Positions 45,073 to 55,484 are shown, numbered from the stretch's first letter. The stretch is DNA of 64,000 bases from Sphingomonas quercus (GCF_018863195.1 NZ_JAHKRT010000007.1:124001-188000); one strand, 5' to 3'. Notes: generated by a model not told the origin, from the letters alone. Numbers and translations: made by a program.

Positions 45073-45852
45073 TCATCGCAGCGTCAGGAACATGATGACC
45101 GCCATGACGATGCCGCCCAGCAGCAGCATCGTCTTCCACGCCGGGCCCCGGCCCCGGCGGCGCGGGTCCGGGCGGAGCAGACGGGCGACGCCCGGCGGCA
45201 GCGCGCTGAGCAGCACGGCCTGCGCCTGCGTCGAGAGGGCACCGCTCATCACCGCCGCGGTGATGTCCTTGCTGCCCTGGAAGATGGTCACGCCATGCGC
45301 ATCGGCATGGATCTGAAAATTGCCGGCGGCCGGCGGCGGCTTGTCGTCCTGTTCGGGAAGCGCGGGGTGGCCGGCCGGCCGACCGCTTGCCGGCGTGGCA
45401 CCGCCGCCACCGCCGGGGTAGAGCCGCCGGTCCTGCTCGACGAGGAACTGAACGAGGTGGCGCAGCTGTTCGGGCGTCGGCTGGGGCAGGCGGGGCATGT
45501 CAGCGGCGGCCGCGGTTTGGGGCAGCGGGCCGTCCTTCGTGCGGGCTCCGGCCCGCGCCGCCGCGTCGCTCAGCGCGCGGTCGGGCAGGGCCCTGAGCAT
45601 CTTTTCCAGACCGCCGGTGGTTTGCGCGGCGGCGATGTCGATGCCGGTCAGCCGGGCCAACGCCTTCTGCGCCTCGGGCGAAAGATTGACGATCGCTGCC
45701 GGGCCGAAGCCGTTGGCGCCCGCGCTCGCCCCGGCATTGGCGCCATAGCCGTAGCTCGTCGTGCCGGACTGGGCGCTGGCGGGAGGAACAGGCTGGACGG
45801 TGCCCGAGGCCGCGCCCGTGCCGCCTGTCGGCGTGATCGCTGGAATCGCCAT
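45073..45852 (-). CDS. Unknown tail-anchored protein, 259 aa
   Basis: I do not recognise this protein. The N-terminal 55 residues are a Gly/Ala/Ser/Pro-rich low-complexity region, followed by AAIVNLSPEAQKALARLTGID, a Pro/Gly-rich middle, a small domain (FQIHADAHGVTIFQGSKDITAAV), then RPDPRRRGRGPAW and a C-terminal membrane helix (about 240-257). With no signal peptide and a terminal helix it should be tail-anchored, with the bulk in the cytoplasm. It sits between arsC and aat with gaps of 83 and 57 bases. Confidence 0.7.
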   Translation of the reverse strand: MAIPAITPTGGTGAASGTVQPVPPASAQSGTTSYGYGANAGASAGANGFGPAAIVNLSPEAQKALARLTGIDIAAAQTTGGLEKMLRALPDRALSDAAARAGARTKDGPLPQTAAAADMPRLPQPTPEQLRHLVQFLVEQDRRLYPGGGGGATPASGRPAGHPALPEQDDKPPPAAGNFQIHADAHGVTIFQGSKDITAAVMSGALSTQAQAVLLSALPPGVARLLRPDPRRRGRGPAWKTMLLLGGIVMAVIMFLTLR

Positions 45853-45935
45853 GAAACCCGTCCTTGCTGAGCCCTCCATCCCCCACGGGAAAGACGACAG
45901 CCATAGACGGGCGCGGGTTTACGATTTGCTAATCC

Positions 45936-46274
45936 CTAAAGGATCGCACCGATTCGCTCCGGCGGGCGGCCCAGCGCCACGCCTTTTTCGGTCTCGACCA
46001 GCGGACGCTCGATGAGGATCGGGTTGGCCGCCATCGCCGCCAGCACGGCCGCGTCGTCGGCGCCGGCCAGCGCCTTCGCGCCGTCCTCGCCTTTGCGCAG
46101 CCCGTCGCGCGGGCTCATGCCGGCGCGGGCATAGAGCCGCTCCAGCTCGGCCGCGCTCGGCGGGGTCTTGAGATAATCGACGATTTCGATTTCGACTCCG
46201 GGCGCCGCCTCAAGCAGCGCCAGCGCCTCGCGCGACTTGGAGCAGCGCGGATTGTGAAAGATGCGCGCCTTCAC
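45936..46274 (-). CDS. ArsC family reductase (glutaredoxin-type arsenate reductase-like)
   Basis: A 112-aa thioredoxin-fold protein of the ArsC/Spx superfamily. The catalytic Cys is in [13 protein letters not shown], and [12 protein letters not shown], where ArsC places a substrate-binding Arg, is present. True arsenate reduction needs glutathione/glutaredoxin and no ars genes are nearby, so a general role is possible. The start is GTG 46274, overlapping the accC stop as GTGA, so it is translated with the acetyl-CoA carboxylase genes. Confidence 0.88.
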   Translation of the reverse strand: MKARIFHNPRCSKSREALALLEAAPGVEIEIVDYLKTPPSAAELERLYARAGMSPRDGLRKGEDGAKALAGADDAAVLAAMAANPILIERPLVETEKGVALGRPPERIGAIL

Positions 46275-47626
46275 GATTTCGGCTCCTGCCGCGCGAGCCA
46301 CGCCTCCAGCCACTTGATGGTATAGTCTCCGGCCTGGAATTCCGGATCGTCGAGCAGCGCCTGGTGGAGTGGGATGGTCGTCTTCACCCCGTCGATCACG
46401 AACTCCTCCAGTGCCCGGCGCAGCCGGCGCAGCGCACCCTCGCGGCTGTGGCCCCACACGATCAGCTTCGCGATCATCGAGTCGTAGTAAGGCGGGATGC
46501 GGTAGCCGGCATAGAGCCCGGAATCGACGCGCACGTTCATCCCTCCCGGCGCGTGATACTGCTTCACCAGCCCGGGCGACGGCGCGAAGCTGCGCGGATC
46601 CTCGGCGTTGATGCGCACCTCGATGGCATGGCCGCGGAACTCGACATCCTCCTGGCGCAGGGTCAGCGGATGGCCCTCGGCGATGCGGATCTGCTCGCGC
46701 ACAAGATCGAGCCCGGTGATCGCTTCGGTCACCGGATGCTCCACTTGCAGGCGGGTGTTCATCTCGATGAAGTAGAAGCGCCCGTCCTCGTAAAGGAACT
46801 CGATGGTGCCCGCGCCGCGATAGCCCATCTCGGCCATCGCCCTGGCGACGACGCCGCCCATTTCGGCGCGCTGCTCCGCCGAGATCACCGGCGAGGGGGC
46901 CTCCTCGAGCACCTTCTGGTGGCGGCGCTGCAGTGAGCAATCGCGCTCGCCGAGATGGATGGCGTGGCCCTGGCCGTCACCGAAGATCTGGAATTCGATA
47001 TGGCGCGGATCGCCGAGATATTTCTCCATGTAGACGGTGGCGTCGCCGAACGCCGCCTTCGCCTCGGAGCCGGCCTGTGCCATCAGCGACTCGAGCTCGC
47101 TCTCCTCGGGCACCACTTTCATGCCGCGCCCGCCGCCGCCAGAGGCGGCCTTGATCAGCACCGGATAGCCGATCTCCGCAGCGACGCGCTTGGCCTCGCC
47201 GAGATCGGTAAGCGGCCCGTCCGAGCCCGGCACCAGCGGCAGGCCGAGGCGGGCGGCGGTGGCCTTCGCCTCGATCTTGTCGCCCATGGTGCGGATATGC
47301 TCGGGCTTGGGGCCGATCCAGATCAGGCCGTGGCTCTCCACGATCTCGGCAAAGCGGGCATTCTCGGAGAGGAAGCCATAGCCGGGGTGGATGGCATCGG
47401 CGCCGCTGATCTCCGCGGCGGCGATGATATTGGGCACGTTGAGATAGGATTCGCCCGCCGGCGGCGGCCCGATGCACACCGCCTGATCCGCGAGGCGGAC
47501 ATGCATCGCGTCCGAATCCGCGGTGGAATGCACCGCCACCGTCTGCAGCCCCATCTCATGGGCGGCACGATGGATGCGAAGCGCGATCTCGCCGCGATTG
47601 GCGATGAGGATCTTCTGGATGGCCAT
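46271..47626 (-). CDS. accC: Acetyl-CoA carboxylase biotin carboxylase subunit
   Basis: A 451-aa ATP-grasp enzyme that carboxylates biotin on AccB, the first step of fatty-acid synthesis. Visible motifs: the start [20 protein letters not shown], the glycine-rich ATP loop [11 protein letters not shown], the [14 protein letters not shown] segment with the catalytic metal ligands, and RINAEDP. It is co-directional with accB, ten bases upstream, and coupled to arsC downstream. Confidence 0.97.
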   Translation of the reverse strand: MAIQKILIANRGEIALRIHRAAHEMGLQTVAVHSTADSDAMHVRLADQAVCIGPPPAGESYLNVPNIIAAAEISGADAIHPGYGFLSENARFAEIVESHGLIWIGPKPEHIRTMGDKIEAKATAARLGLPLVPGSDGPLTDLGEAKRVAAEIGYPVLIKAASGGGGRGMKVVPEESELESLMAQAGSEAKAAFGDATVYMEKYLGDPRHIEFQIFGDGQGHAIHLGERDCSLQRRHQKVLEEAPSPVISAEQRAEMGGVVARAMAEMGYRGAGTIEFLYEDGRFYFIEMNTRLQVEHPVTEAITGLDLVREQIRIAEGHPLTLRQEDVEFRGHAIEVRINAEDPRSFAPSPGLVKQYHAPGGMNVRVDSGLYAGYRIPPYYDSMIAKLIVWGHSREGALRRLRRALEEFVIDGVKTTIPLHQALLDDPEFQAGDYTIKWLEAWLARQEPKS

Positions 47627-47635
47627 GGCCCGGCC

Positions 47636-48115
47636 TTACTCGACGATCACGAGCGGCTGGTCGAACTCGACGGGCTGGCCATTGTCGACGAGTATCTGGC
47701 GCACCGTGCCGGCATGGGTGGCGACGATCGGGTTCATCACCTTCATCGCCTCGACGATGAGCAGGGTCTGGCCGGCCGACACCTGCGCGCCCGCGGTGAC
47801 GAAGGGCGCGGCCTCGGGATTGGGCGACAGATAGACGGTACCGACCATCGGCGAGCGAACCGTGCCGGGATGATCAGCCGGCGCGGTGGCCGTCGTCGGG
47901 GCAGCGGCGGGGGCCGCAGCGGCGACCGGGGCGGGCGCGGCCGCCATCGGGGCGGGGGCCGCGATCACCGGGGCCGCCGGCTCGCGCGCGACGCGGATGC
48001 GCCGCTCGCCGTCCTGCACCTCGATCTCGGTAAGCCGGGTCTCGTCGAGCAGCTCGGCGAGCTGCCGGACCAGAGTGGGATCAATCTGCATGATGGAGCT
48101 TTCCTGCTCGGCCAT
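47636..48115 (-). CDS. accB: Biotin carboxyl carrier protein
   Basis: A 159-aa carrier of acetyl-CoA carboxylase. An N-terminal helical segment ([23 protein letters not shown] in part) is followed by a long Ala/Pro linker (about 47-82) and the biotinyl domain. The biotinylated lysine is Lys125 in [10 protein letters not shown]. It lies between aroQ (38 bases upstream) and accC. Confidence 0.96.
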   Translation of the reverse strand: MAEQESSIMQIDPTLVRQLAELLDETRLTEIEVQDGERRIRVAREPAAPVIAAPAPMAAAPAPVAAAAPAAAPTTATAPADHPGTVRSPMVGTVYLSPNPEAAPFVTAGAQVSAGQTLLIVEAMKVMNPIVATHAGTVRQILVDNGQPVEFDQPLVIVE

Positions 48116-48153
48116 TCACTGACCCTTTTTTCCGTTCATGCGCGCGGGCTTTG

Positions 48154-48588
48154 TCAGAGCTTGGCCGCCGCGTCCAGCGCGAGCGCATAGGACAGCGCGC
48201 CAAAACCCGCGATAGTTCCCTTCGCCGCCTGCCCGACGAGGCTGACATGGCGGAAGGATTCGCGCTTGTGCGGGTTCGACAGATGCACCTCGATCACCGG
48301 CACGGCGATCGCCTTGATCGCGTCGTGGATTGCGACGGAGGTATGGGTGAAGGCGGCGGCGTTGAGGATCACCGCCCTGGCGCCCACCGCGTTCGCCTCC
48401 TGCAGCCAGTCGACGATATGCCCTTCATGGTTGGACTGGCGCATGTCGATGGCGATGCCCAGCGCCTGCGCCTGATCCTCCAGCCGGCTGGCGATGTCGT
48501 CCAGCGTGTCGTGGCCGTAGATGTCCGGCTCGCGCAGGCCGAGCATGTTGATGTTCGGGCCGTTGAGGACGAAGACGGTGTCGGTCAC
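48154..48588 (-). CDS. aroQ: 3-dehydroquinate dehydratase, type II
   Basis: A 144-aa shikimate-pathway enzyme that converts 3-dehydroquinate to 3-dehydroshikimate. The dodecameric type II family is recognised by [19 protein letters not shown], with catalytic Tyr24, [25 protein letters not shown] and [11 protein letters not shown], with the catalytic His. It heads the aroQ-accB-accC unit and is divergent from thiSG, with only 46-55 bases between the starts. Confidence 0.96.
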   Translation of the reverse strand: MTDTVFVLNGPNINMLGLREPDIYGHDTLDDIASRLEDQAQALGIAIDMRQSNHEGHIVDWLQEANAVGARAVILNAAAFTHTSVAIHDAIKAIAVPVIEVHLSNPHKRESFRHVSLVGQAAKGTIAGFGALSYALALDAAAKL

Positions 48589-48643
48589 ATGGGCTCTCCA
48601 TCGCGTGTTGCGGGCGGGTGCGCCCCCTCCCTATATGCGAGCC

Positions 48644-49648
48644 ATGCACACAGACGGAACCATCTCCATCCGCGTCAATGGCGAACACCGGCGCGTCACC
48701 GACGGGCTCAGCCTTGCCGAGCTTGCCTCCGAACTCGGCTTCGTGCCCGAAAAGATCGCGGTCGAGCGCAATCTGGCGGTGGTCCCGCGCTCGACGCTGG
48801 CCGAGGTGAAGGTCGAGGATGGCGACGAGCTGGAGATTGTCCACTTCGTCGGCGGCGGCGATCACGCCGGCCCGGTCGACGAGGATCGCTGGACGGTGGC
48901 GGGACGCAGCTTCCGCTCGCGCCTGATCGTCGGCACCGGCAAGTACCGGACGCTGGAGGAGAATGCCGCGGCGGTGGTCGCCGCCGGCGCCGAGATCGTC
49001 ACCGTCGCGGTGCGCCGGGTCAACATCTCCGACCCCAAGGCGCCGATGCTGACCGATTATATCGATCCGAAGCTTTACACCTATCTGCCCAACACCGCCG
49101 GCTGCTTCACCGCCGACGAGGCGATCCGCACGTTGCGGCTCGCCCGCGAGGCCGGCGGCTGGGACCTCGTCAAGCTGGAGGTGCTGGGCGAGGCGCGTAC
49201 CCTTTATCCCGACATGGTCGAGACGCTGCGCGCCACCGAGATACTGGCGAAGGAGGGCTTCCTTCCGATGGTCTATTGCGTGGACGATCCGATCGCCGCC
49301 AAACGGCTGGAGGATGCCGGCGCGGTGGCGGTGATGCCGCTCGGCGCGCCGATCGGCTCCGGGCTTGGCATCCAGAATCAGGTGACGATTCGCCTTATCA
49401 AGGAAGGCGCTGGCGTGCCGGTGATCGTCGATGCCGGCGTCGGCACCGCCTCCGATGCCGCGGTGGCGATGGAGCTGGGCTGCGACGGCGTGCTGATGAA
49501 CACCGCCATCGCCGAGGCGCGCGAGCCGATGCTGATGGCTGCCGCGATGAAGGCGGCGGTCGAGGCCGGCCGGCTCGCCTACCGCGCCGGCCGCATGGGC
49601 AAGCGCCGCTACGCCGACCCCTCCAGCCCGCTCGCCGGTCTGATCTGA
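48644..49648 (+). CDS. thiG: ThiS-ThiG fusion: sulfur carrier and thiazole synthase
   Basis: A 334-aa fusion. Residues 1 to about 67 are the ThiS sulfur carrier ([12 protein letters not shown] to IVHFVGGG); the GG at its end is normally the free C-terminus that becomes a thiocarboxylate. The rest is ThiG, the TIM-barrel thiazole synthase, with [19 protein letters not shown], the Schiff-base lysine region [11 protein letters not shown] and [13 protein letters not shown]. No other thiamine gene and no thi-box riboswitch is visible in the short leader. Starts at 48635 and 48644 are both ATG and in frame. Confidence 0.93.
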   Translation: MHTDGTISIRVNGEHRRVTDGLSLAELASELGFVPEKIAVERNLAVVPRSTLAEVKVEDGDELEIVHFVGGGDHAGPVDEDRWTVAGRSFRSRLIVGTGKYRTLEENAAAVVAAGAEIVTVAVRRVNISDPKAPMLTDYIDPKLYTYLPNTAGCFTADEAIRTLRLAREAGGWDLVKLEVLGEARTLYPDMVETLRATEILAKEGFLPMVYCVDDPIAAKRLEDAGAVAVMPLGAPIGSGLGIQNQVTIRLIKEGAGVPVIVDAGVGTASDAAVAMELGCDGVLMNTAIAEAREPMLMAAAMKAAVEAGRLAYRAGRMGKRRYADPSSPLAGLI

Positions 49649-49738
49649 ACCCTTCCCGGGCGGGCCTCCGGGGGGTGACAGGAACCTCCCGCCCTCTCGC
49701 GCGCTTCATGACGCGAGAGACAGCGAATGGAGGCTTCT

Positions 49739-49930
49739 ATGGGTGAGTTGAAGGATCGGGTCGAAGGCGCCGCCAATGAGGCGATCGGCAAGGCCAAGCG
49801 CGCCATCGGCGACGCCACCGATCGGCCGGACATTCGTGCCGAGGGTGACGCACAGGAGGCCAGGGGCGACGTCCAGTCCGCCATCGGCCGCGCCAAGGGC
49901 GGCGTGAAGAACGCCGTCGACAGGATCTGA
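49739..49930 (+). CDS. CsbD family stress protein
   Basis: A 63-aa hydrophilic protein with the CsbD pattern: MGELKDRVEGAANEAIGKAK, then GDVQSAIGRAKGGVKNAV. CsbD proteins are small general-stress proteins of unknown action. ATG 49739 has GGAGG at six bases, which favours it over the ATG at 49727. It is monocistronic and ends in a terminator. Confidence 0.88.
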   Translation: MGELKDRVEGAANEAIGKAKRAIGDATDRPDIRAEGDAQEARGDVQSAIGRAKGGVKNAVDRI

Positions 49931-49962
49931 ATTCGACCGTTGCCGCGAGAGCGGACGCGACC

Positions 49963-49996
49963 AGGGCGTCGCCCCACATGGGGCGGCGCCCTTTTC
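49963..49996 (+). terminator. Rho-independent terminator after the CsbD gene
   Basis: A 13-bp stem with one G-T pair (49963-49975 with 49980-49992), a four-base loop and a following TTT. Confidence 0.85.
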
Positions 49997-50077
49997 ATGT
50001 TGCGCTGCATCGCATTGCGCTCGCCCGGGGCCGGGCCTAAGACCGCGGCAACGGCGCGGGGGAGCAGGAAAGGCGAG

Positions 50078-50785
50078 ATGGGAAAAGTCTATCCGAACGC
50101 AACGGCGGCGCTTGAAGGCCTGCTGCATGACGGCATGATGATCTGCGCGGGCGGCTTTGGCCTGTGCGGCATTCCGGAGCGATTGATCGACGCTGTGCAG
50201 GCGTCCGGCGTGAAGGGGCTGGTGATCGCCTCGAACAATGCCGGCATCGACAATGTCGGTCTCGGCAAGCTGCTCCGCACCCGCCAGGTCGCCAAGATGA
50301 TCTCCTCCTATGTCGGTGAGAACAAGGAGTTCGAGCGGCAATATCTGGCCGGGGAGCTGGCCGTGGAATTCTGCCCGCAGGGCACGCTGGCCGAGCGCAT
50401 CCGCGCCGGGGGCGCGGGCATTCCGGGCTTCTACACCAAGACCGGCGTCGGCACGATCGTCGCCGACGGCAAGGAGACCAGGGAGTTCGACGGGGAGACC
50501 TACGTCCTCGAACGCGGCATCCGCGCCGACCTGTCGATCATCAAGGGCTGGAAGGCGGACGAGGCGGGCAACCTCATCTTCCGCAAGACGGCGCGCAACT
50601 TCAATCAGCCGATGGCCACCGCCAGCCACATGACGGTGGCCGAGGTGGAGGAGATCGTGCCGGTGGGCTCGCTCGATCCGGACGCGATCCACGTGCCCGG
50701 CATTTTCATCAAGCGGCTCGTCCTCGGCGCGCCCTATGAGAAGCAGATCGAATTCCGAACCACCCGCGCGAGGGAGGCCGCCTGA
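50078..50785 (+). CDS. scoA: 3-oxoacid CoA-transferase subunit A
   Basis: The alpha subunit of succinyl-CoA:3-ketoacid CoA-transferase, 235 aa. It activates acetoacetate with CoA from succinyl-CoA for ketone-body and PHB catabolism. Typical segments are [26 protein letters not shown], and [21 protein letters not shown] in parts. ATG 50078 follows AGGAAAGGCGAG. Its stop overlaps the scoB start by one base. Confidence 0.95.
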   Translation: MGKVYPNATAALEGLLHDGMMICAGGFGLCGIPERLIDAVQASGVKGLVIASNNAGIDNVGLGKLLRTRQVAKMISSYVGENKEFERQYLAGELAVEFCPQGTLAERIRAGGAGIPGFYTKTGVGTIVADGKETREFDGETYVLERGIRADLSIIKGWKADEAGNLIFRKTARNFNQPMATASHMTVAEVEEIVPVGSLDPDAIHVPGIFIKRLVLGAPYEKQIEFRTTRAREAA

Positions 50786-51426
50786 TGTCCTGGACCCGCG
50801 ACGACATGGCGGCGCGCGCCGCCCGTGAACTGCGTGACGGCTTCTACGTCAACCTCGGCATCGGCATCCCGACCCTGGTGGCGAACCATATCCCGGCCGG
50901 CCTCGAGGTGACGCTCCAGTCCGAGAACGGCATGCTCGGCATCGGGCCCTTTCCCTATGAGGACGAGGTCGACCCGGATCTGATCAACGCCGGCAAGCAG
51001 ACGATCAGCGAACTGCCGTCATCCAGCTATTTCTCCTCGGCGGACAGCTTCGCGATGATCCGCGGCGGCCATATCGACCTGACCGTGCTTGGCGCGATGG
51101 AAGTGTCGGAAGGCGGCGACATCGCCAACTGGATGATCCCCGGCAAGATGGTGAAGGGCATGGGCGGGGCGATGGACCTCGTCGCCGGCGTCAAGAAGAT
51201 CATCGTCGTCATGGAGCATAATGCCAAGTCGGGCGATGCCAAGTTCATCCCGGAATGCACGCTGCCGCTCACCGGCAAGAACGTCGTCGACATGATCATC
51301 ACCGACATCGCCGTATTCCAGCGCCCCGACCATCAGAGCCCGTTCGCGCTGATCGAGCTGGCGCCGGGCGTCACGGCGGAGGAGGTCAAGGCCCGCACCA
51401 CGGCGCATTATATCGAGCGGGTGTAG
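50785..51426 (+). CDS. scoB: 3-oxoacid CoA-transferase subunit B
   Basis: The beta subunit, 213 aa, which carries the catalytic glutamate in [12 protein letters not shown]. Further family segments are [17 protein letters not shown] and [18 protein letters not shown]. With scoA it forms the active heterotetramer. The two genes are coupled (TGATG). No thiolase gene adjoins them. Confidence 0.95.
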   Translation: MSWTRDDMAARAARELRDGFYVNLGIGIPTLVANHIPAGLEVTLQSENGMLGIGPFPYEDEVDPDLINAGKQTISELPSSSYFSSADSFAMIRGGHIDLTVLGAMEVSEGGDIANWMIPGKMVKGMGGAMDLVAGVKKIIVVMEHNAKSGDAKFIPECTLPLTGKNVVDMIITDIAVFQRPDHQSPFALIELAPGVTAEEVKARTTAHYIERV

Positions 51427-51561
51427 CAGTTCGCGGGGCGTCTCTCGCGCGCCGGCGTGCCGCATTCGTCGTTTGGCATCCGCCGCGCGACGGGCTCCGG
51501 AGAGTCAGTTGCGCGGACCGACGCACGTTCAGGCTGACGGAATCCTCTTCCCGAGGCTTTG

Positions 51562-51570
51562 TTATCCACA
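51562..51570 (+). other. Perfect DnaA-box sequence
   Basis: TTATCCACA matches the consensus high-affinity DnaA box exactly. It lies in the 271-base gap after scoB, inside the near-palindrome TTGTTATCCACAACAA. It is a single copy with no AT-rich unwinding region, so it is not an origin. It may be a titration or regulatory site or chance. Confidence 0.4.
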
Positions 51571-51697
51571 ACAAACCTCTTCGGTTCATCCCGGCTCGGC
51601 GGCGCTCTGCCGCCGGGACGGCTTGTGGTAGAGAGGGGCAGGGCTAGAAGATTGCCCTTCCGCGCAGATCATTTGCGCCCCCTGCTTCCCGAGGCCC

Positions 51698-52984
51698 ATG
51701 AAACAGGTCGTGATCCGTCCCCCGAAGCGCCCGCGCCGCGCGCGTCCCGGCTTCGTGGCGATCCTCGTCGCGGCTGGTGTGATCGCCCTGCTGGCGGCCG
51801 CCATGTCGATGGACCTGTTCACCCGCCGCATCGGCCCGACGAAGCTCGCCCCGGCGCTGACGGCCGATGCCAGCGGCGCCATCGTCGAGGCGCCGCCGGT
51901 GGGCAGCCGCATCGATTACCGGCGGCTGGATCAGCGGCTGACCCGGCTCGCCGGGATGAAGGGCGTGGTCGGCTTCGCCGTCGCCGTGGTCGAGCAGGGG
52001 CGCATCCGCTTCCTCAAGGGCTATGGCGTGCGCGCGCCGGGCTCCACCGATCCGGTCGATCTCAAGACCCGCTTCGCCTGGGCCTCGCTGTCCAAGACGG
52101 TGGCGGCGACGCTGATGGAGCGGCTGGCGCAGGAAGGCCGCGTGCGGCTCGATCGGCCGGTCGCCGATTACGGCACGTCGCTGCGCCTGCCCAATGGCGG
52201 CGAGCAGGTGGTGACGGTGGAGGACGTGCTGTCGCACCGCACCGGGCTGGTGAAGAACGCCTGGGACGACCGGCTGGAAGATGGCCAGGATCCGGCGGTG
52301 ATCCGGGGCGACTATGCCAAGCTTTCCAATCTCTGCCGTCCGGGCACCTGCTTCGCCTACCAGAATATCGCCTATGACACCGCGCACGAGATCGTCGAGA
52401 AGGTGACCGGCACACCCTATGCGCAGGCGGTTCGTCAGCTGATCTTCGGCCCGCTCGGCATGACCGGCGCCTCGATCGGGCAGGAGGGGCTGGAGGCGGA
52501 TGATGATTGGGCGCGCCCGTCCAACGGCCTGCGCGCCTATCCGGTGCAGCAAAATTATTATCATGTGCCGGCCGCCGGCGGGGTCAATTCGACGATCGTC
52601 GATCTTGGCATCTGGCTGCGCGCGCAGATGGGCGGCGTGCCCGCCATCCTGCCGCCGGCGCTGCTCGACGATCTCCACCGCGCCCGCGTCGATACCTGGT
52701 CGGAGCATCGCACCGAATATGACGTGCCGATGCGCGATACCAGCTACGCGCTCGGCTTCCGCAACGCCTGGTATGACGGACGGCGGCTGATCGGCCATCG
52801 CGGCGCCGTGCGTGGCTATCGCTCGCTCATCTCCTTTGATCCGGAGGCGGGGGTCGGCGTCGCCGTGCTGTGGAATTCGGAAAGCACGCGGCCCGTCGGC
52901 ATCCCGATGGAAATCTGGGACATGCTCGCCGGGCGACCGGCAAAGGACTGGCTGAGGCTCGACGATCGCAAGAAAGCATCCTGA
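51698..52984 (+). CDS. Membrane-anchored serine hydrolase (class C beta-lactamase family)
   Basis: A 428-aa penicillin-binding-protein-like hydrolase. A basic N-terminus and one helix (about 18-36) anchor it, and the catalytic domain faces the periplasm. The SxxK motif is Ser130-Leu-Ser-Lys133, YxN is Tyr221-Gln-Asn223, and the third motif is HRGAVRG in place of KTG. The beta-lactamase/transpeptidase-like family includes carboxypeptidases, esterases and aminopeptidases, so true beta-lactamase activity should not be assumed. The 271-base gap before it holds a small GC hairpin and the DnaA box but no gene. Confidence 0.85.
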   Translation: MKQVVIRPPKRPRRARPGFVAILVAAGVIALLAAAMSMDLFTRRIGPTKLAPALTADASGAIVEAPPVGSRIDYRRLDQRLTRLAGMKGVVGFAVAVVEQGRIRFLKGYGVRAPGSTDPVDLKTRFAWASLSKTVAATLMERLAQEGRVRLDRPVADYGTSLRLPNGGEQVVTVEDVLSHRTGLVKNAWDDRLEDGQDPAVIRGDYAKLSNLCRPGTCFAYQNIAYDTAHEIVEKVTGTPYAQAVRQLIFGPLGMTGASIGQEGLEADDDWARPSNGLRAYPVQQNYYHVPAAGGVNSTIVDLGIWLRAQMGGVPAILPPALLDDLHRARVDTWSEHRTEYDVPMRDTSYALGFRNAWYDGRRLIGHRGAVRGYRSLISFDPEAGVGVAVLWNSESTRPVGIPMEIWDMLAGRPAKDWLRLDDRKKAS

Positions 52985-53041
52985 AACCGTCTTCCTGCGA
53001 TCTTTCCTTTCGCCGCAATTGCGTTTAGAGCAGCTTCCATC

Positions 53042-54472
53042 ATGACCAAGCCCCGCACGCTCTACGAGAAAATCTGGGACGCCCATGTCGTCGAACGACG
53101 CCCCGATGGCACCTGCCTGATCTATATCGACCGCCATCTCGTCCATGAGGTGACGAGCCCGCAGGCGTTCGAGGGGCTTCGCGCGACGGGCCGTGGCGTG
53201 CGGCGGCCCGATCTCACCCTCGCGGTGCCCGATCACAATCTGCCGACGACGCCGCGCCGCAACCCGGACGGCTCGCGCATCCCGATCGCAGACGCGGAAT
53301 CGGCCAACCAGCTCGCCACGCTGGAGCGCAACGCGCCGGCCTTCGGCATACGCTATATCGGCGATGCCGATCCGGAGCAGGGCATCGTCCATGTCGTCGG
53401 GCCGGAACAGGGCTTCTCGCTGCCGGGCACGACCATCGTCTGCGGAGACAGCCATACCTCGGCGCATGGCGGGATCGGCGCGCTGGCCTTCGGTATCGGC
53501 ACGTCCGAGGTCGAGCATGTGCTGGCGACCCAGACATTGCTGCTCCAGCAGTCGAGGACGATGGAGGTCCGCGTCGATGGCGCGCTCGGCTTCGGGGTCA
53601 GCCCGAAGGACGTGGTGCTGGCGATCATCGGACGCATCGGGGCAGCGGGCGGCACCGGCCACGTCATCGAATATACCGGCTCCGTATTCCGCGAGATGTC
53701 GGTGGAAGGGCGGATCACCGTCTGCAACATGTCGATCGAAGGCGGCGCCCGCGCCGGCCTGGTCGCGCCGGACGACACCGTGTTCGACTATCTCAAGGGT
53801 CGTCCGATGGCCCCTGCGGGCGCGGACTGGGAGGCCGCCGTCGCCTGGTGGCGCACGCTGCCGAGCGACCCGGGAGCGACCTACGACAAGGTCGTGGTGC
53901 TCGATGCCGCGGCCATCGCGCCCGGCGTCACCTGGGGCACCAGCCCGGAGGACGTGGTGCCGATCACCGGCGCCGTTCCGGATCCGGAGAGCTTCGCCGA
54001 CCCGTCCAAGCAGGCCGCCGCCGCCAAGTCGCTCGCCTATATGGGCCTGACCCCGGGTACGCGGATGGAGGATGTGGCGGTGGAGAATATCTTCATCGGC
54101 AGCTGCACCAACAGCCGCATCGAGGATCTGCGTGCGGCCGCCGCCGTGGCCCGCGGCCGCCGCCGCGCGGACGGCGTCAAGCGCGTGTGGGTGGTGCCCG
54201 GCTCCGGCCTGGTCAAGCGGCAGGCGGAAGCCGAGGGGCTGGACCGCGTCTTCATCGAGGCGGGGTTCGAATGGCGCGAGCCCGGCTGCTCGGCCTGCCT
54301 CGGCATGAACCCGGACAAGATCCCCGCCGGCGAGCGCTGCGCCTCCACCTCGAACCGCAATTTCGTCGGACGGCAGGGCCCGGGCTCACGCACCCATCTC
54401 GTCTCGCCGGCGATGGCCGCGGCCGCGGCGGTAACCGGCCGGCTGACCGACGTCCGGGAGCTGATCGGCTGA
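53042..54472 (+). CDS. leuC: 3-isopropylmalate dehydratase large subunit
   Basis: A 476-aa aconitase-family subunit with a [4Fe-4S] cluster, for the second step of leucine synthesis. Cluster cysteines are in [11 protein letters not shown] (first), [13 protein letters not shown] and [24 protein letters not shown] at the start is typical. It is coupled to leuD by a TGATG overlap. Confidence 0.97.
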   Translation: MTKPRTLYEKIWDAHVVERRPDGTCLIYIDRHLVHEVTSPQAFEGLRATGRGVRRPDLTLAVPDHNLPTTPRRNPDGSRIPIADAESANQLATLERNAPAFGIRYIGDADPEQGIVHVVGPEQGFSLPGTTIVCGDSHTSAHGGIGALAFGIGTSEVEHVLATQTLLLQQSRTMEVRVDGALGFGVSPKDVVLAIIGRIGAAGGTGHVIEYTGSVFREMSVEGRITVCNMSIEGGARAGLVAPDDTVFDYLKGRPMAPAGADWEAAVAWWRTLPSDPGATYDKVVVLDAAAIAPGVTWGTSPEDVVPITGAVPDPESFADPSKQAAAAKSLAYMGLTPGTRMEDVAVENIFIGSCTNSRIEDLRAAAAVARGRRRADGVKRVWVVPGSGLVKRQAEAEGLDRVFIEAGFEWREPGCSACLGMNPDKIPAGERCASTSNRNFVGRQGPGSRTHLVSPAMAAAAAVTGRLTDVRELIG

Positions 54473-55083
54473 TGCAGAATTTCACCCATGTCGAGGGGCG
54501 CGCCTATCCGTGGGGCGCCAAGAACATCGACACCGATGTCATCATCCCGGCCCATTACCTCAAGACGGTGAGCCGCGAGGGGCTTGGCAGGGGCGCGTTC
54601 GAGACGGTGCGCGCGACCGATGGGAACATCTTCGACGATCCCCGCTACGCCGGCGCGCCGGTGCTGATCGCGGGCGACAATTTCGGCTGCGGCTCCAGCC
54701 GCGAGCATGCCGCCTGGGCGCTGGGCGACATGGGCGTGCGCGCGGTAATCGCGCCGAGCTTCTCGGATATCTTCTCCGGCAATGCGGTGAAGAATGGCAT
54801 CCTGCCCGTGGTCCTGCCGCAGGCGGCGGTCGACCGGCTGATCGAGGTCGCCCGCGATCACCCGATCACCGTCGATCTCGAGACCTGCACGGTCACCACC
54901 CCGTTCCAGGATCGCTTCCCGTTCGAGATCGACCCCTTCCGCCGGCAATGCCTGCTCGAGGGGCTGGACGAGATCGGCATCACGCTCGCCATGGCCCCAG
55001 CGATCACCGGATTCGAGGCCGAGATGGCGCGAGACCGGCCGTGGCTCGCCGGCCGCACCGGGGCGGCGCCGCACGCGGCCTGA
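54472..55083 (+). CDS. leuD: 3-isopropylmalate dehydratase small subunit
   Basis: A 203-aa swivel-domain partner of Leu[17 protein letters not shown], the substrate-loop [16 protein letters not shown], and [19 protein letters not shown] are typical. leuB is not in the window. Confidence 0.96.
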   Translation: MQNFTHVEGRAYPWGAKNIDTDVIIPAHYLKTVSREGLGRGAFETVRATDGNIFDDPRYAGAPVLIAGDNFGCGSSREHAAWALGDMGVRAVIAPSFSDIFSGNAVKNGILPVVLPQAAVDRLIEVARDHPITVDLETCTVTTPFQDRFPFEIDPFRRQCLLEGLDEIGITLAMAPAITGFEAEMARDRPWLAGRTGAAPHAA

Positions 55084-55155
55084 ACGCCCGGTTGCGCGCG
55101 GGCCGGCCTGTCCCTATCTCTCCGGCGAATTTCGCTAGGATAGCAAGGGGCGGCA

Positions 55156-55479
55156 ATGACGACTTTCGACGATCGCGAGCGGGGATTCGAGACCAAGTTC
55201 GCCCATGATCAGGAAATGGCATTCCGCGTCACGGCGCGGCGCAATCGCCTGATCGGCCAATGGGCTGCCGGGCTGATGGGCCTTACCGCGGCCGAGACCG
55301 ACGCCTATGCCAAGGCGGTCGTCCAGGCCGATTTCGAGGAGGCCGGCGACGAGGATGTGATCCGCAAGCTGCTCGGCGACCTCGTCAGCGCCAATGTCGA
55401 CATGGACGAGGCGCGCATCCGCGCCCAGCTCGATGCGTCGACGATCGAGGCCCGCCGCCAGCTCATGGAGGCGAAGTAA
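55156..55479 (+). CDS. F1Fo-ATPase inhibitor zeta subunit (DUF1476)
   Basis: A 107-aa four-helix protein of the DUF1476 family, identified in Paracoccus and relatives as the zeta inhibitor of F1-ATPase. The start MTTFDDRERGFETKFAHDQE is the inhibitory N-terminus; RRNRLIGQWAAGLMGLT and the DEDVIRKLLGDL segment follow. It limits wasteful ATP hydrolysis. It lies six bases before bolA and far from any atp gene seen here. Confidence 0.9.
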   Translation: MTTFDDRERGFETKFAHDQEMAFRVTARRNRLIGQWAAGLMGLTAAETDAYAKAVVQADFEEAGDEDVIRKLLGDLVSANVDMDEARIRAQLDASTIEARRQLMEAK

Positions 55480-55484
55480 CCGAG

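Noticed and set aside
48589-48643. TPP riboswitch before thiSG
   Set aside because: The leader is only 46-55 bases and lacks the CTGAGA core of the thi-box.
51644-53662. Minus-strand open frame of 672 codons opposite the serine hydrolase and leuC
   Set aside because: It crosses two well supported genes and has no recognisable domain.
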